Assembly: GCF_003577475.1 (NCBI RefSeq)
Contig: NZ_QPEP01000006.1
Span: 62,001-126,000, forward strand
Direction of reading: 5' to 3'
From: Salinibius halmophilus
GTDB lineage: Bacteria > Pseudomonadota > Gammaproteobacteria > Pseudomonadales > Natronospirillaceae
Length of the DNA stretch: 64,000 bases
Made by a program: the position numbers and the translations under genes. The notes beneath the pieces are model-generated. The model saw only the letters and a program-made list of their open reading frames with translations, was not told the DNA's origin and did no database searches. This document shows, one piece after another, positions 53,687-62,766 of this stretch (position 1 is its first letter; the number at the start of each line of letters is the position of its first letter).

Positions 53687-54129
53687 CGCGTGCCAACCTC
53701 GTCGCAAACAGTGTGTGAATTACATTCTTTCACATCATTCAATTGTCAATAGTTTTTTTATTTTAATGTACATAACTCAATGCAAAGAATGTAAGGAAAA
53801 AAAACCTAATAAAACCTGTTATGGTGCTATTGATATCTTTAAGTTGTTGATTTTAAAGGGGTAAATTGGTCTGGTTAAAAAATGATCAATTTAACAAGGG
53901 TGCCGAATTTGCTGGCATTGCAGCCACTTTAAAACCCTTATCAACAAAGTTTTCCACAGGCTCTGTGAGCACTCGCCGGAAAGCCGCATACTAGCGTTGT
54001 GAACATTTTGCGACGAATTGCTGACCAATCTGTGTCAAAAATCCAATCGCCAATTTTGTTCAAGTTTTAGTCTGTTTTGTCCGATACAAACTACACTAAA
54101 AAAACGACCGCAAGTGGAGCATGAGAACC
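53687..54129. other. Intergenic region between divergent ubiD and chemoreceptor genes
   Basis: 443 bases without a gene. On the minus strand TTGACA (53744-53749) and TGTAAT (53719-53724) could form the ubiD promoter, with an over-long 19-base spacer. An 11-base inverted repeat, TTACATTCTTT (53720-53730) and AAAGAATGTAA (53784-53794), flanks it. Further right are two DnaA-box-like words, TTATCAACA (53938) and TTTTCCACA (53950). The remainder shows nothing I can name. Confidence 0.5.
53720..53794. promoter_or_regulatory. Inverted 11-bp repeats flanking the ubiD promoter region
   Basis: TTACATTCTTT at 53720-53730 and its exact reverse complement AAAGAATGTAA at 53784-53794, with 53 bases between them holding the likely -35 element of ubiD. 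Such spaced opposed sites are typical of a DNA-binding protein acting as two units or forming a small loop. The regulator is unknown. Confidence 0.45.
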
Positions 54130-56007
54130 ATGTGGACCCTACGAAGAAAACTACTCGGTGGTGTTGCCCTAGTCATTGTTATTTTGATTGCCATTATGAC
54201 ATTTATATCGGCAAATGGGCGTGCCTTCGATCTTACCCAGAACATTAACCGCGAGCTGAGGTCGATTACCGACAGCTCAGCTCGCAACCTCGCATATTGG
54301 GTGGAGTCCAACAAGCTGCTGTTAAGTGGCCTAATATCCGAGTACACCCCTGACAGGGAAGTGCAGATGCTAGAGCAGGCGTTGGCTTCCACCACTGCCA
54401 ATGCCGCCTATTATGCAATTGCTGAAACGAAAGAGTTTTTGCTGCGCCCACAGTTTGACTTACCACCGGGATTCGACCCAACGGTTCGACCATGGTATCT
54501 ACAGGCAGCGAATGCCCGTGAAGCAGTTATTACGCCGCCATATCGAGATGCGTCTAGTGGCGAGTTAACAGTAACCTTTGCAGCACCTGTCATAAACGGT
54601 GGGCAGATTGCGGCCGTTGCCGGTATTGATAAAACGTTAAACTATGTAGTTGAGCAGGTACTCACCGTTGACTTGCCAGCAAATGGCTACTCCATGTTGG
54701 TTGATGAAAACAATGTCATTCTTGCTCACCAGCGGGAAGATCAATTAGACCAAGTTATCAGCGATGTCATGTCGCCGATCACAGGCTCATTTGCCTCTGC
54801 TGAGGATGGCGTAATTGAGGTACAGTATTTAGGTGCTGAGTATTTGCTGAAGATTATGCCAATTGCGGGGACTTCTTGGCGCTTAGCCATCGCACTAGAC
54901 AGGCAAGAAGCGCTCGCTGAGCCAGTGCAACGAGCTGTTAATCAAATGCTTTTGGTTGGGTTAATTGTGATGGTTGTGGCGCTTGTGGTTGCCTATTTCG
55001 TGATTCAGCAACTGCTGCGCCCGCTGTCTGTGCTGGCCGAAGCCATGGATAACGCTTCGCAAGCTGACGGTGATTTGACTCGCCGCCTACCAGTAAAAGG
55101 CAAAGATGAGCTATCGTCGCTGGCATCAAGCTTTAACCGGTTTGCCGGCTCGGTACAGCAGCTCGTAATGCAGTCTAAACTAACCGCGGTTGAGCTTATT
55201 GGCATTGCTCAACAAATTGAGTCCTCGGCACTTGAGAATAACGAGCAAGTGCAGTCGCAAAAACAAGAAATTTTGCAAGTGGCAGCAGCCCTGCACCAAA
55301 TGTCGTCGACTTCGGCTGAAGTAGCCGATTTTGCCTCGAGTACTGCAGAATCATCACAACGCTCTGCCGATGCTACCGATAAAGCCAATCACCAGGCGCT
55401 TGCTAATGGTGAGAGCATGCGCCGCTTAATGGGTGAAGTGGATGAAGCAGGCACAGTGATTCAGCAGTTGGATGCCGAAGCCGATAGCATCGGTTCTATT
55501 CTGAATACAATTCAAGAAATTGCCGAGCAAACCAACTTGCTAGCGCTGAATGCGGCGATTGAAGCAGCGCGTGCTGGTGATCAAGGTCGTGGTTTTGCCG
55601 TGGTAGCCGATGAAGTACGAGCATTGTCACAGCGCACTCACGAAGCAACTGAAGAAATTCAGAAGAAAATTCAGTCATTGCAGAACCAAACGACTAAGGC
55701 GGTTAGCATTATGGACCGCTCTAAAGAAATGGCGGATCAAACGGCAGACAATGTGCGCAAAGTGGCTGAGTTTTTGGAGACTGCGGCAAACGAAGTGCGA
55801 GAGATCAATCAAATGGCGCAACGCATTGCCGATGCCGCCGCTCAGCAACGCGAGGCAAACGACGAAATTGGTCGCATCACAACTGTGGTCAGTGACTCGG
55901 CCGATGTCATTGCCGAAAACGTAGAAGACAATACCCGCCAAGCTGCTGACATGGCTGCTAGTGCAAAAGGACTAGGAGACCAGATGGCGCTATTGAAAGT
56001 TGAATAA
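54130..56007 (+). CDS. Methyl-accepting chemotaxis protein with Cache-type sensor
   Basis: About 625 residues. Helix one lies at about 10-30. A periplasmic dCache-like domain (about 35-270) has the pattern [22 protein letters not shown] and [11 protein letters not shown], which usually binds amino acids or other small ligands. Then come helix two, HAMP ([12 protein letters not shown]) and a signalling hairpin [23 protein letters not shown] at 54116 is too close to ATG 54121 but ten bases from ATG 54130, which is therefore preferred. It is the third chemoreceptor in the window. Confidence 0.93.
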   Translation: MWTLRRKLLGGVALVIVILIAIMTFISANGRAFDLTQNINRELRSITDSSARNLAYWVESNKLLLSGLISEYTPDREVQMLEQALASTTANAAYYAIAETKEFLLRPQFDLPPGFDPTVRPWYLQAANAREAVITPPYRDASSGELTVTFAAPVINGGQIAAVAGIDKTLNYVVEQVLTVDLPANGYSMLVDENNVILAHQREDQLDQVISDVMSPITGSFASAEDGVIEVQYLGAEYLLKIMPIAGTSWRLAIALDRQEALAEPVQRAVNQMLLVGLIVMVVALVVAYFVIQQLLRPLSVLAEAMDNASQADGDLTRRLPVKGKDELSSLASSFNRFAGSVQQLVMQSKLTAVELIGIAQQIESSALENNEQVQSQKQEILQVAAALHQMSSTSAEVADFASSTAESSQRSADATDKANHQALANGESMRRLMGEVDEAGTVIQQLDAEADSIGSILNTIQEIAEQTNLLALNAAIEAARAGDQGRGFAVVADEVRALSQRTHEATEEIQKKIQSLQNQTTKAVSIMDRSKEMADQTADNVRKVAEFLETAANEVREINQMAQRIADAAAQQREANDEIGRITTVVSDSADVIAENVEDNTRQAADMAASAKGLGDQMALLKVE

Positions 56008-56062
56008 GCGGATAATTATCGGCCATACTGGCGTTTTACAACGCTAGTATGGCCGATTCCTC

Positions 56063-56827
56063 ATGACTCTTCCCTTCACCAAAGATTATGGCCTAGGCCT
56101 GTTCACAGATTTGCGAATCAATGCCGACAACCTAGAGGTAAACAAGCTGGATGCGGCAACCCTTATTCGAAGCCTAGACGCACCACTTTACTTTTATGGC
56201 AATATGATCTGGCTTGATCAGCCGCCGGTCAGTTCGCACATAGAGCTTGCCGAGCAAATATTTTCGCACTACCTACCCAATGCGGTTCATCGCACCCTTG
56301 CGTGGCATGGCAAGGTTGTCAAAGATCAGTCAGCCTTTGAGCAAGCAGGTTATCAACTACATCAAACCACAACGCTTAGCCGCAACGATACGCCATCGCT
56401 CAGCAATATCGCTTATACTTTTCGCCCGATTACCACTAGCGATGATTGGTCACAGTGGTTACAGCTTGAGTTAGCTGAGTACAACAAAAGCTACGGCGAT
56501 TCTTACCTTGAGTACAGTCAGACACGGCGCGATCGGTATCAGGCATTAGCAAGTTTTGGTGAATACTTGGGTGCGTTTGACGGTGATAAACTCGTTGGTG
56601 CCTTAGGCTTGTACTGCTTCGATGGCATTGCTCGGTTTCAATCGGTATTAACCCATGCGGAATATCGTGGCAGAGGTATTGCCAGCGCATTATTGCGCCA
56701 AGCGCTCAATAGAGCCCAGTATGAGCAGGCAGTGATTGTGGCTGAATCAGGGTCGGCGGCGGAAAAGTTATACAAGAAAAACGGCTTTACGCCCGTTGAG
56801 CAGGAAAGTGCTTGGATGAAGTACTAG
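56063..56827 (+). CDS. GNAT family N-acetyltransferase with long N-terminal half
   Basis: 254 residues. The C-terminal GNAT domain has F-Q-S-V-L-T-H-A-E-Y-R-G-R-G-I-A-S-A-L-L with the acetyl-CoA R-G-x-G loop, then A-E-K-L-Y-K-K-N-G-F. The N-terminal 110 residues look like a degenerate second GNAT-like half, as in tandem-GNAT proteins. The substrate is unknown. It lies 55 bases downstream of the chemoreceptor gene on the same strand. Confidence 0.88.
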   Translation: MTLPFTKDYGLGLFTDLRINADNLEVNKLDAATLIRSLDAPLYFYGNMIWLDQPPVSSHIELAEQIFSHYLPNAVHRTLAWHGKVVKDQSAFEQAGYQLHQTTTLSRNDTPSLSNIAYTFRPITTSDDWSQWLQLELAEYNKSYGDSYLEYSQTRRDRYQALASFGEYLGAFDGDKLVGALGLYCFDGIARFQSVLTHAEYRGRGIASALLRQALNRAQYEQAVIVAESGSAAEKLYKKNGFTPVEQESAWMKY

Positions 56828-56851
56828 CTTGGCACCACAGGAACAAAGCGG

Positions 56852-56874
56852 AGCGCTACGAAAGCTGTAGCGCT
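56852..56874. terminator. Hairpin between convergent acetyltransferase and P-II genes
   Basis: AGCGCTAC and GTAGCGCT form a perfect 8-bp stem with a seven-base loop. There is no strong T-run on either side, so it is a weak or factor-assisted transcription end, possibly serving both directions. Confidence 0.5.
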
Positions 56875-56896
56875 ACCACAAAAAGCGCATTAAGCG

Positions 56897-57244
<348 letters not shown>

Positions 57245-57305
57245 CTAACCTTTGAAGTCTGTTATCAGCATAATCTGCAATGCGTCGACTTCCAATATGC
57301 TAGGC

Positions 57306-57331
57306 AAAAAAAGGGGGTGCCGAGGCACCCC
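57306..57331 (-). terminator. Intrinsic terminator of the glnK-amtB unit
   Basis: GGGGTGC and GCACCCC form a seven-base stem around CGAG (57314-57331), followed on the minus strand by seven or more T residues (A-run at 57306-57312 on the plus strand). It lies 23 bases after the amtB stop. Confidence 0.92.
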
Positions 57332-57353
57332 AAAAAAGAAGCAAAGTGGGCGT

Positions 57354-58583
57354 TTATTTGCTTCGAGTGAACTCTGGGTATGCTTCCATACCACATTCGG
57401 CGATATCCACACCTTCGTACTCTTCTTCTTCGCTTACACGGATGCCGAAGATGGCTTTCAATGCAAACCACACAACAGAAGAGGTAACGAATACCCAGAT
57501 GAAGATAGTTAGGGCACCAACAATTTGACCGAAGAAAGAAGAGCCATCGTTCGTTAGCGGTACTAGCAACAGGCCAAACAGACCAACCACACCGTGTACA
57601 GAGATTGCACCAACAGGGTCGTCTAGTTTTAGTTTGTCTAGCGTAACAATCGCGAATACGACGATTAGACCAGCAATTGCACCGAAGATGGTTGCTTCTA
57701 ATGGTGTAGGCGTAGATGGTTCAGCAGTAATGGCAACTAAACCAGCCAGCGCACCGTTTAATGCCATGGTTAAGTCAGCTTTTTTGAACCATAGGCGAGC
57801 AAGTATGAGTGCTGATACAGCACCGGCAGCAGCGGCGGCGTTAGTGTTCAAGAATACGATTGCAACCGCATTGGCATCGCCTTGTGAAGCTGTTGCAAGT
57901 ACTGAACCGCCGTTGAAACCGAACCAGCCCATCCAAAGGATGAATGTGCCAAGTGTTGCCAAAGGTAGGTTGGCACCTGGGATCGCTTTAACGCTGCCGT
58001 CTTTGCCATATTTGCCTTTACGAGCGCCTAGGAATAGCACACCAGAAAGTGCTGCAGCAGCACCAGCCATGTGAACAATACCCGAGCCAGCGAAGTCACT
58101 GAAACCAAGGTCGCCTAGCGTGTACAAGCCAAATACAGCATCGCCATTCCAAGTCCAGCTACCTTGCATTGGGTAGATGAAACCAGTCATCACAACCGCA
58201 AAGGCTAGGAAAGCCCATAGCTTCATACGCTCAGCTACTGCACCCGACACGATAGACATTGCCGTGGCAACGAATACCACCTGGAAGAAGAAGTCAGCTG
58301 ACGGGGCGTAAGATGAAGCGTCAGTTGCGTCGCCTGCACCAGTAATGCCGCTTAGGAAAAAACCACCGTCGTACATGATCGCGTAACCACATACTAGGTA
58401 CATGATGCTAGCAACAGCATACAAAGCGATGTTTTTGGTAAGGATTTCTGTGGTGTTCTTGCTACGAACGAGACCTGCTTCTAGCATTGAGAAGCCAGCC
58501 GCCATCCACATAACTAACGCGCCACACACCAAGAAATAAAAGGTGTTCAACGCATACTGTAATTCTAAAACTTGCGTTTCCAT
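57354..58583 (-). CDS. amtB: Ammonium transporter AmtB
   Basis: 409 residues with about eleven or twelve membrane helices. The twin pore histidines are recognisable in G-I-V-H-M-A-G-A and A-I-S-V-H-G-V-V-G, and the pore motif W-M-G-W-F-G-F-N-G-G-S is present. It conducts ammonia/ammonium across the inner membrane as a trimer and is gated by GlnK. ATG 58583 with TTGGAGA upstream is the start; the frame extends to a TTG at 58595. It is co-transcribed with the P-II gene 27 bases upstream from the sigma-54-type promoter. Confidence 0.96.
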   Translation of the reverse strand: METQVLELQYALNTFYFLVCGALVMWMAAGFSMLEAGLVRSKNTTEILTKNIALYAVASIMYLVCGYAIMYDGGFFLSGITGAGDATDASSYAPSADFFFQVVFVATAMSIVSGAVAERMKLWAFLAFAVVMTGFIYPMQGSWTWNGDAVFGLYTLGDLGFSDFAGSGIVHMAGAAAALSGVLFLGARKGKYGKDGSVKAIPGANLPLATLGTFILWMGWFGFNGGSVLATASQGDANAVAIVFLNTNAAAAAGAVSALILARLWFKKADLTMALNGALAGLVAITAEPSTPTPLEATIFGAIAGLIVVFAIVTLDKLKLDDPVGAISVHGVVGLFGLLLVPLTNDGSSFFGQIVGALTIFIWVFVTSSVVWFALKAIFGIRVSEEEEYEGVDIAECGMEAYPEFTRSK

Positions 58584-58610
58584 GATTATCTCCAACTAAC
58601 TCTTTAACTG

Positions 58611-58958
<348 letters not shown>

Positions 58959-59004
58959 CTAATGATGATGCAAACTTCAACGTTTGTTCTTGTCGGCTGC
59001 CCTA

Positions 59005-59022
59005 AAGCATAAGGTGTGCCAA
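59005..59022 (-). promoter_or_regulatory. Sigma-54 promoter of glnK-amtB
   Basis: On the minus strand TTGGCAC-ACCTTA-TGCTT, with the invariant GG and GC dinucleotides ten bases apart, as required for RpoN. It lies about 56 bases upstream of the glnK start codon. The match to TGGCAC-N5-TTGC is good at -24 and fair at -12. Confidence 0.8.
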
Positions 59023-59083
59023 CTTGCCAAGACCGCGAATTTCCTAGGCTTCGAGCATAGCCTAGTGGTAAATTAGAAAAACG

Positions 59084-59100
59084 TGCACAATGAAGGCGCA
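59084..59100. promoter_or_regulatory. Candidate NtrC-binding site
   Basis: TGCACAATGAAGGCGCA, close to the NtrC consensus TGCAC-N7-GTGCA with one base changed in the right arm, about 90 bases upstream of the expected transcription start from the sigma-54 promoter. It also lies just upstream of the ubiK start. Confidence 0.55.
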
Positions 59101-59133
59101 CAAAATTTGAGCAATGCACCAATTGGAGGCAAT

Positions 59134-59376
59134 ATGAAACCTAACCCGCAACTCTTCGAACAAATTGCTGATGGTTTAGGGCAAGTAATGAGCCATGGTC
59201 AGAAGCTTTCTGATGATGCCAAAGCAACGATCAAAGCCCTGGTACAGGCTAAAATTAACGAGTTGGACTTGGTGCAACGAGATGAGCTAGAAGCTCAGCA
59301 GGCGGCAATTGAAAGCTTGCGCGAGCAGGTAGCGGCTCTGCAGGCGCAAGTTGAGGCTTTATCGGAAAAATCTTAA
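59134..59376 (+). CDS. ubiK: Ubiquinone biosynthesis accessory factor UbiK (BMFP protein)
   Basis: 80 residues. Short helical protein with the BMFP-family start (N-P-Q-L-F-E-Q-I-A-D-G-L-G-Q), the central L-S-D-D-A-K-A-T-I-K-A-L-V-Q-A-K-I-N-E-L-D-L-V, and a C-terminal coiled coil. UbiK binds UbiJ and helps the late aerobic steps of ubiquinone synthesis. The frame is open from 59083, but ATG 59134 with GGAGG upstream is the family start. The second quinone gene in the window after ubiD. Confidence 0.94.
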   Translation: MKPNPQLFEQIADGLGQVMSHGQKLSDDAKATIKALVQAKINELDLVQRDELEAQQAAIESLREQVAALQAQVEALSEKS

Positions 59377-59380
59377 GCAG

Positions 59381-59938
59381 TTATTGGCTTAAATGCTGAT
59401 GCAGTAAACCAGCCATCCAATGACCATCGAATTCGGCGGCATTTGCTTGCTGTGCTACCTCTAGCGAGCGCAGCCTTAGCAAGTCGTCGAAATATGGGTG
59501 GTGCTCAAACAAGCGCGCTTCGCGCTCTGGCATAGGGCCGCCTTGCTCAATCAGGCGGCGTTGCTGCTGTTCATTTAGTTGGTCAAAAAAGTACATGCGC
59601 ATGGTGCATAAGTAGCGTTTGGCATTCACATGTTCGCGCACGACTTCAACCACCCTCTTGGAAAAGCCTAATTCTTGCAGGTAGTCGGCGCCAAGTACTT
59701 CGTGCCCTAGTTTGCTTGGTAGGCCTGGCGGGAGCAGCATGCCAATATCATGTAAAAACGCCGCGATAATCATGTCACGATCGAATCCGCGCAACTTAGC
59801 GGCAATCGCCGATGCTTTGCTATGCTCGGCTAGCGAAGTGCCATCGCTGTAGGTCCGTTCACCAAAGCGGTCAAATAACTCAAAAATGGTAGCCGTGACG
59901 GCCAGCGCATTTGGGTTGGCATGCTGTGTTGTCATCAT
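59381..59938 (-). CDS. HD-domain protein similar to PhnZ-type mixed-valent diiron oxygenases
   Basis: 185 residues. HD motifs: E38-H39, H63-D64 in F-L-H-D-I-G, G-H79-E and E102-H103-V. The stretch H-V-N-A-K-R-Y-L-C, then Q-G-G-P-M and F-E-H-H-P-Y-F-D-D-L-L-R-L-R is characteristic of the phosphonate-associated HD oxygenase group (PhnZ, TmpB) rather than of phosphohydrolases. The last metal-binding W-D-D of that group reads L-E-V here. No phosphonate or PhnY-like gene is adjacent. It may oxidise another small substrate or be a plain hydrolase. It is convergent with ubiK. Confidence 0.8.
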   Translation of the reverse strand: MMTTQHANPNALAVTATIFELFDRFGERTYSDGTSLAEHSKASAIAAKLRGFDRDMIIAAFLHDIGMLLPPGLPSKLGHEVLGADYLQELGFSKRVVEVVREHVNAKRYLCTMRMYFFDQLNEQQQRRLIEQGGPMPEREARLFEHHPYFDDLLRLRSLEVAQQANAAEFDGHWMAGLLHQHLSQ

Positions 59939-60123
59939 TTACCTCCCATCAATATTTAAAGGTTGCCGACGTGGTATGAACGTTCTGTGATGTTTTAGTG
60001 AATTTTTACGCTGCCTTAGAAGGGTAAAGACCCATTTTTAAGTATTGAGCGTATTATTAACGGTCCGGTAATCTGCCAAATACACCGACCATTGTTATGA
60101 TGCTCGGAACGAGGAGGGCGTAG

Positions 60124-60810
60124 ATGAAAATTTTGGTCATTGAAGATGATGCTTCAGTCGCTAAGTTAATTGTAGAAGGGCTCACGGAGCATGGTCATGA
60201 CGTGAACCATAGCGCCGATGGTGCTGATGGCTTGGCCACAGCGCGTGATGGTGGTTACGATGTAATGGTAGTAGACCGAATGCTACCAGCAATCGACGGG
60301 CTGGAAGTGATTGAAACATTGCGCCAAGAGGGCAATCAAACACCCGCGTTGGTGCTGAGTGCATTAGGCGATGTTGAACAGCGCGTAGAAGGGTTAAAAG
60401 CGGGTAGTGATGACTATTTGCCTAAACCATTTGCCCTATCAGAACTGTTGGCTCGAATTGAAGCCATTGCCCGCCGAGGCGGCGATGTTGCTGAGGTGAG
60501 TAAGCTTGAAGTGGCTAACTTGTCTATCGACTTGCAGCGCCGACAAGCATGGCGCGACAGCACTAAAATCCACTTGCAGCAACGCGAGTTCAGGTTGCTT
60601 GAGTATCTAATGCGCAACCATGGTAAAGTTGTCACGCGTACAATGCTGTTGGAAAACGTTTGGGACTATAACTTCGACCCACAGACCAACGTCATCGACG
60701 TACACATTTCACGCTTACGCCAAAAAGTCGACCGCGACTTCGAACCTAAGCTCATTCATACCGTTCGAGGTGCCGGATATGTCCTCGCCGAGGATCCTTC
60801 CGCTTGTTAA
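60124..60810 (+). CDS. OmpR-family response regulator
   Basis: 228 residues. The receiver domain (1-118) carries acidic residues E7, D8 and D9, the phospho-acceptor D51, a conserved Ser79 at the T/S position and K101. A winged-helix DNA-binding domain (about 130-225) ends with H-T-V-R-G-A-G-Y. It is paired with the histidine kinase whose start lies within this gene. GAGGAGG lies upstream. The closest families are PhoP/QseB/CusR-like; the signal is unknown. Confidence 0.94.
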   Translation: MKILVIEDDASVAKLIVEGLTEHGHDVNHSADGADGLATARDGGYDVMVVDRMLPAIDGLEVIETLRQEGNQTPALVLSALGDVEQRVEGLKAGSDDYLPKPFALSELLARIEAIARRGGDVAEVSKLEVANLSIDLQRRQAWRDSTKIHLQQREFRLLEYLMRNHGKVVTRTMLLENVWDYNFDPQTNVIDVHISRLRQKVDRDFEPKLIHTVRGAGYVLAEDPSAC

Positions 60811-62188
60811 AAGCTCTAGTTTTCGCTTTGCGATAACGATCATAGGCATGATATGGGGTGCAGTCGCTGCACTCCTTGTTTTGCTTTATCTAGTCATCCG
60901 CTCAACCCTGTTGCTCGATATGGAGCAGCGTTTGGACGCCGAGCTGTCGGCATTGCAAACTCAGTTGTCGGCTGGGGAGCCTATTGAAGTAGGATTAGAC
61001 CGCTGGTATCAATCACGCAGTCATAGAATTGTGCAAATTGTGACGCCAGCCGGCACCGAGACTTACGAGTTACCCAAACAAAAAGATATCTGGCAAGGCA
61101 ATCTAGCTGCCCAGCCCGAGCGGCCGTACTCAACCGAAACCTTGCACTTAGTAGAGATTGACTACAAAGACTACAAAGGTTTGTTGGGTTGGAAAGAAAT
61201 CGTATTAGATGATGGCACCCGGGTACGTGTTGGACTTGACGCAGATTACCTAGAGCGAGTGGATTCGGCTTCTAGGTTTGCGTTAACGGTTGGCTTGCTG
61301 TTAACCCTAATTCTGGCCGTGTTTGGTTCTTTGGTGCTGACGCGAACGACGTTGCTGCGCATTTCGATTGTCAATCAAACCTGCCAAGACATTATGCAAG
61401 GCGACCTATCGCAGCGGGTGCCCGTGTCATCGCGCAACGATGATTTTGACAAGTTGGCATCACAAATTAACGCCATGCTGGCGCAAATTCAACGGTTAAT
61501 GGCGGGCATTCATCAGGTATCGGACAATATAGCGCATGATTTAAAAACCCCACTAACTCGCTTGCGCACCATGCTCGAAAGTATTCAGCGCCAGTCTGAT
61601 GAAGTAGCGGATGATAGTGTTAACGATGCCATACGTGAAGCAGATCGCTTGCTTGCGATTTTTAACGGGCTGCTGCGTCTGTCGCGCTTAGAGTCGGGCA
61701 GTGTGCGAGTAAAACGTGAACGTTTTTGTATCACCCAGTTACTTGCCGACATTGAAGAGTTTTACGAGCCGGTAGCAGAAGAAAATCAGCAAACGCTGTT
61801 GTTGATGGTGCCTCAAACACCACTCTACATGAATGGGGATGTCGACCTTTGGTTCCAGGTGATCGCTAACCTAGTTGATAACGCATTGAAGTACACGCCC
61901 TCGCAAGGGGCCATATCACTGTCACTCACGCAAGTGGGCGGCTATTGGGAGTTGGCCGTTATAGATTCTGGACCAGGCGTGCCAGAGGCAGAGCGTGGAA
62001 AAGTATTCGACCGGTTTTACCGTATGGAAAGCCACAGAGGGTCTTCGGGCAATGGTTTAGGCTTATCGCTAGTGAAAGTGGTTGCCGATTTACATGGCGT
62101 GGATCTGCGCTTGGCAGATGCTAACCCTGGGCTTAAGGTTGTGTTGCGACTGCCGGCAGTTCACACAGCAGATCAAAGCGATAATTGA
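60779..62188 (+). CDS. Sensor histidine kinase of a two-component system
   Basis: 470 residues. Transmembrane helices lie at about 17-40 and 165-190, with a periplasmic sensor of about 125 residues between. HAMP (about 195-240) follows, then the HisKA box with phosphorylated His253 (N-I-A-H253-D-L-K-T-P-L) and a HATPase domain with N-L-V-D-N-A-L-K-Y and G-x-G boxes. ATG 60779 overlaps the regulator gene by 32 bases and has GAGG upstream, giving coupling. The frame runs back to 60620, but that extension lies inside the regulator. A hairpin with a T-run follows the stop. Confidence 0.94.
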   Translation: MSSPRILPLVKSSSFRFAITIIGMIWGAVAALLVLLYLVIRSTLLLDMEQRLDAELSALQTQLSAGEPIEVGLDRWYQSRSHRIVQIVTPAGTETYELPKQKDIWQGNLAAQPERPYSTETLHLVEIDYKDYKGLLGWKEIVLDDGTRVRVGLDADYLERVDSASRFALTVGLLLTLILAVFGSLVLTRTTLLRISIVNQTCQDIMQGDLSQRVPVSSRNDDFDKLASQINAMLAQIQRLMAGIHQVSDNIAHDLKTPLTRLRTMLESIQRQSDEVADDSVNDAIREADRLLAIFNGLLRLSRLESGSVRVKRERFCITQLLADIEEFYEPVAEENQQTLLLMVPQTPLYMNGDVDLWFQVIANLVDNALKYTPSQGAISLSLTQVGGYWELAVIDSGPGVPEAERGKVFDRFYRMESHRGSSGNGLGLSLVKVVADLHGVDLRLADANPGLKVVLRLPAVHTADQSDN

Positions 62189-62209
62189 CGTGTTAGTCTA
62201 ATTCTATGT

Positions 62210-62257
62210 TTCTGCCGTATCGATAGTTGGATATACTAAACCTCGGCAGAAGTTTTT
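62210..62257 (+). terminator. Stem-loop terminator after the histidine kinase gene
   Basis: TTCTGCCG (62210-62217) and CGGCAGAA (62244-62251) pair perfectly over eight bases with a 26-base loop, followed by GTTTTT. The long loop makes it less certain than a compact terminator. Confidence 0.6.
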
Positions 62258-62277
62258 ATAAAATGAGGTAGGGCAGA

Positions 62278-62685
62278 ATGCGAGTAAAACTGCTAATAGC
62301 TTTAGTAGCGCTGTTTGGTTTGGGCACCGCAGCATATGCAGCAACAGACGATGATCACACAGCACTAATTGAGCGTTTGCAAAAAGCCGGCGAAGTTTGC
62401 GCCGACGATAGTTGTGGCTCAGCTGCAATGGTGGCCTCTGGTCCAATGACTGGCGATGAAGTGTATCAAAATGCCTGTTTCGCTTGTCACGGCAATGGCA
62501 CGTTGGGTGCACCCATTTTGGGCAATGCCGAACAATGGGCACCACGAATTGAGCAAGGCCTAGAAACACTAGTACGCCATGCGGTAGAAGGGTTTAATGC
62601 CATGCCAGCAATGGGTGGTTGTGCTGACTGTGATGAAGACGACATTGCTAATGCGGTGGAGTACATGGTAGCCGAAAGCCAATAA
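62278..62685 (+). CDS. Cytochrome c5-type periplasmic cytochrome
   Basis: 135 residues. A signal peptide ends at A-Y-A-A. A spacer follows, then the haem motif C-F-A-C-H near residue 65 and the axial Met in F-N-A-M-P-A-M-G-G-C, with an extra C-A-D-C pair typical of cytochrome c5 proteins. It carries electrons in the periplasm. GAGGTAGGG lies before the start. The downstream terminator closes it as a single-gene unit. Confidence 0.93.
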   Translation: MRVKLLIALVALFGLGTAAYAATDDDHTALIERLQKAGEVCADDSCGSAAMVASGPMTGDEVYQNACFACHGNGTLGAPILGNAEQWAPRIEQGLETLVRHAVEGFNAMPAMGGCADCDEDDIANAVEYMVAESQ

Positions 62686-62720
62686 ACAGCGGCTGCACAG
62701 TTGGCTAACACCAGTTCTAA

Positions 62721-62746
62721 AAGGCTCCAATACTGGGGCCTTTTTT
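62721..62746 (+). terminator. Intrinsic terminator of the cytochrome c5-type gene
   Basis: AAGGCTCC and GGGGCCTT pair (one G-U) around a six-base loop, followed by six T residues, 36 bases past the stop. Confidence 0.9.
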
Positions 62747-62766
62747 GTTTGTTCTGAGGGGATACG

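Noticed and set aside
53715-53736. CRP site TGTGA...TCACA before ubiD
   Set aside because: The half-sites are 11 bases apart, while CRP needs six.
53938-53958. Replication origin
   Set aside because: Only two DnaA-like words, one imperfect, with no dnaA, dnaN or mnmG gene nearby and no cluster of boxes.
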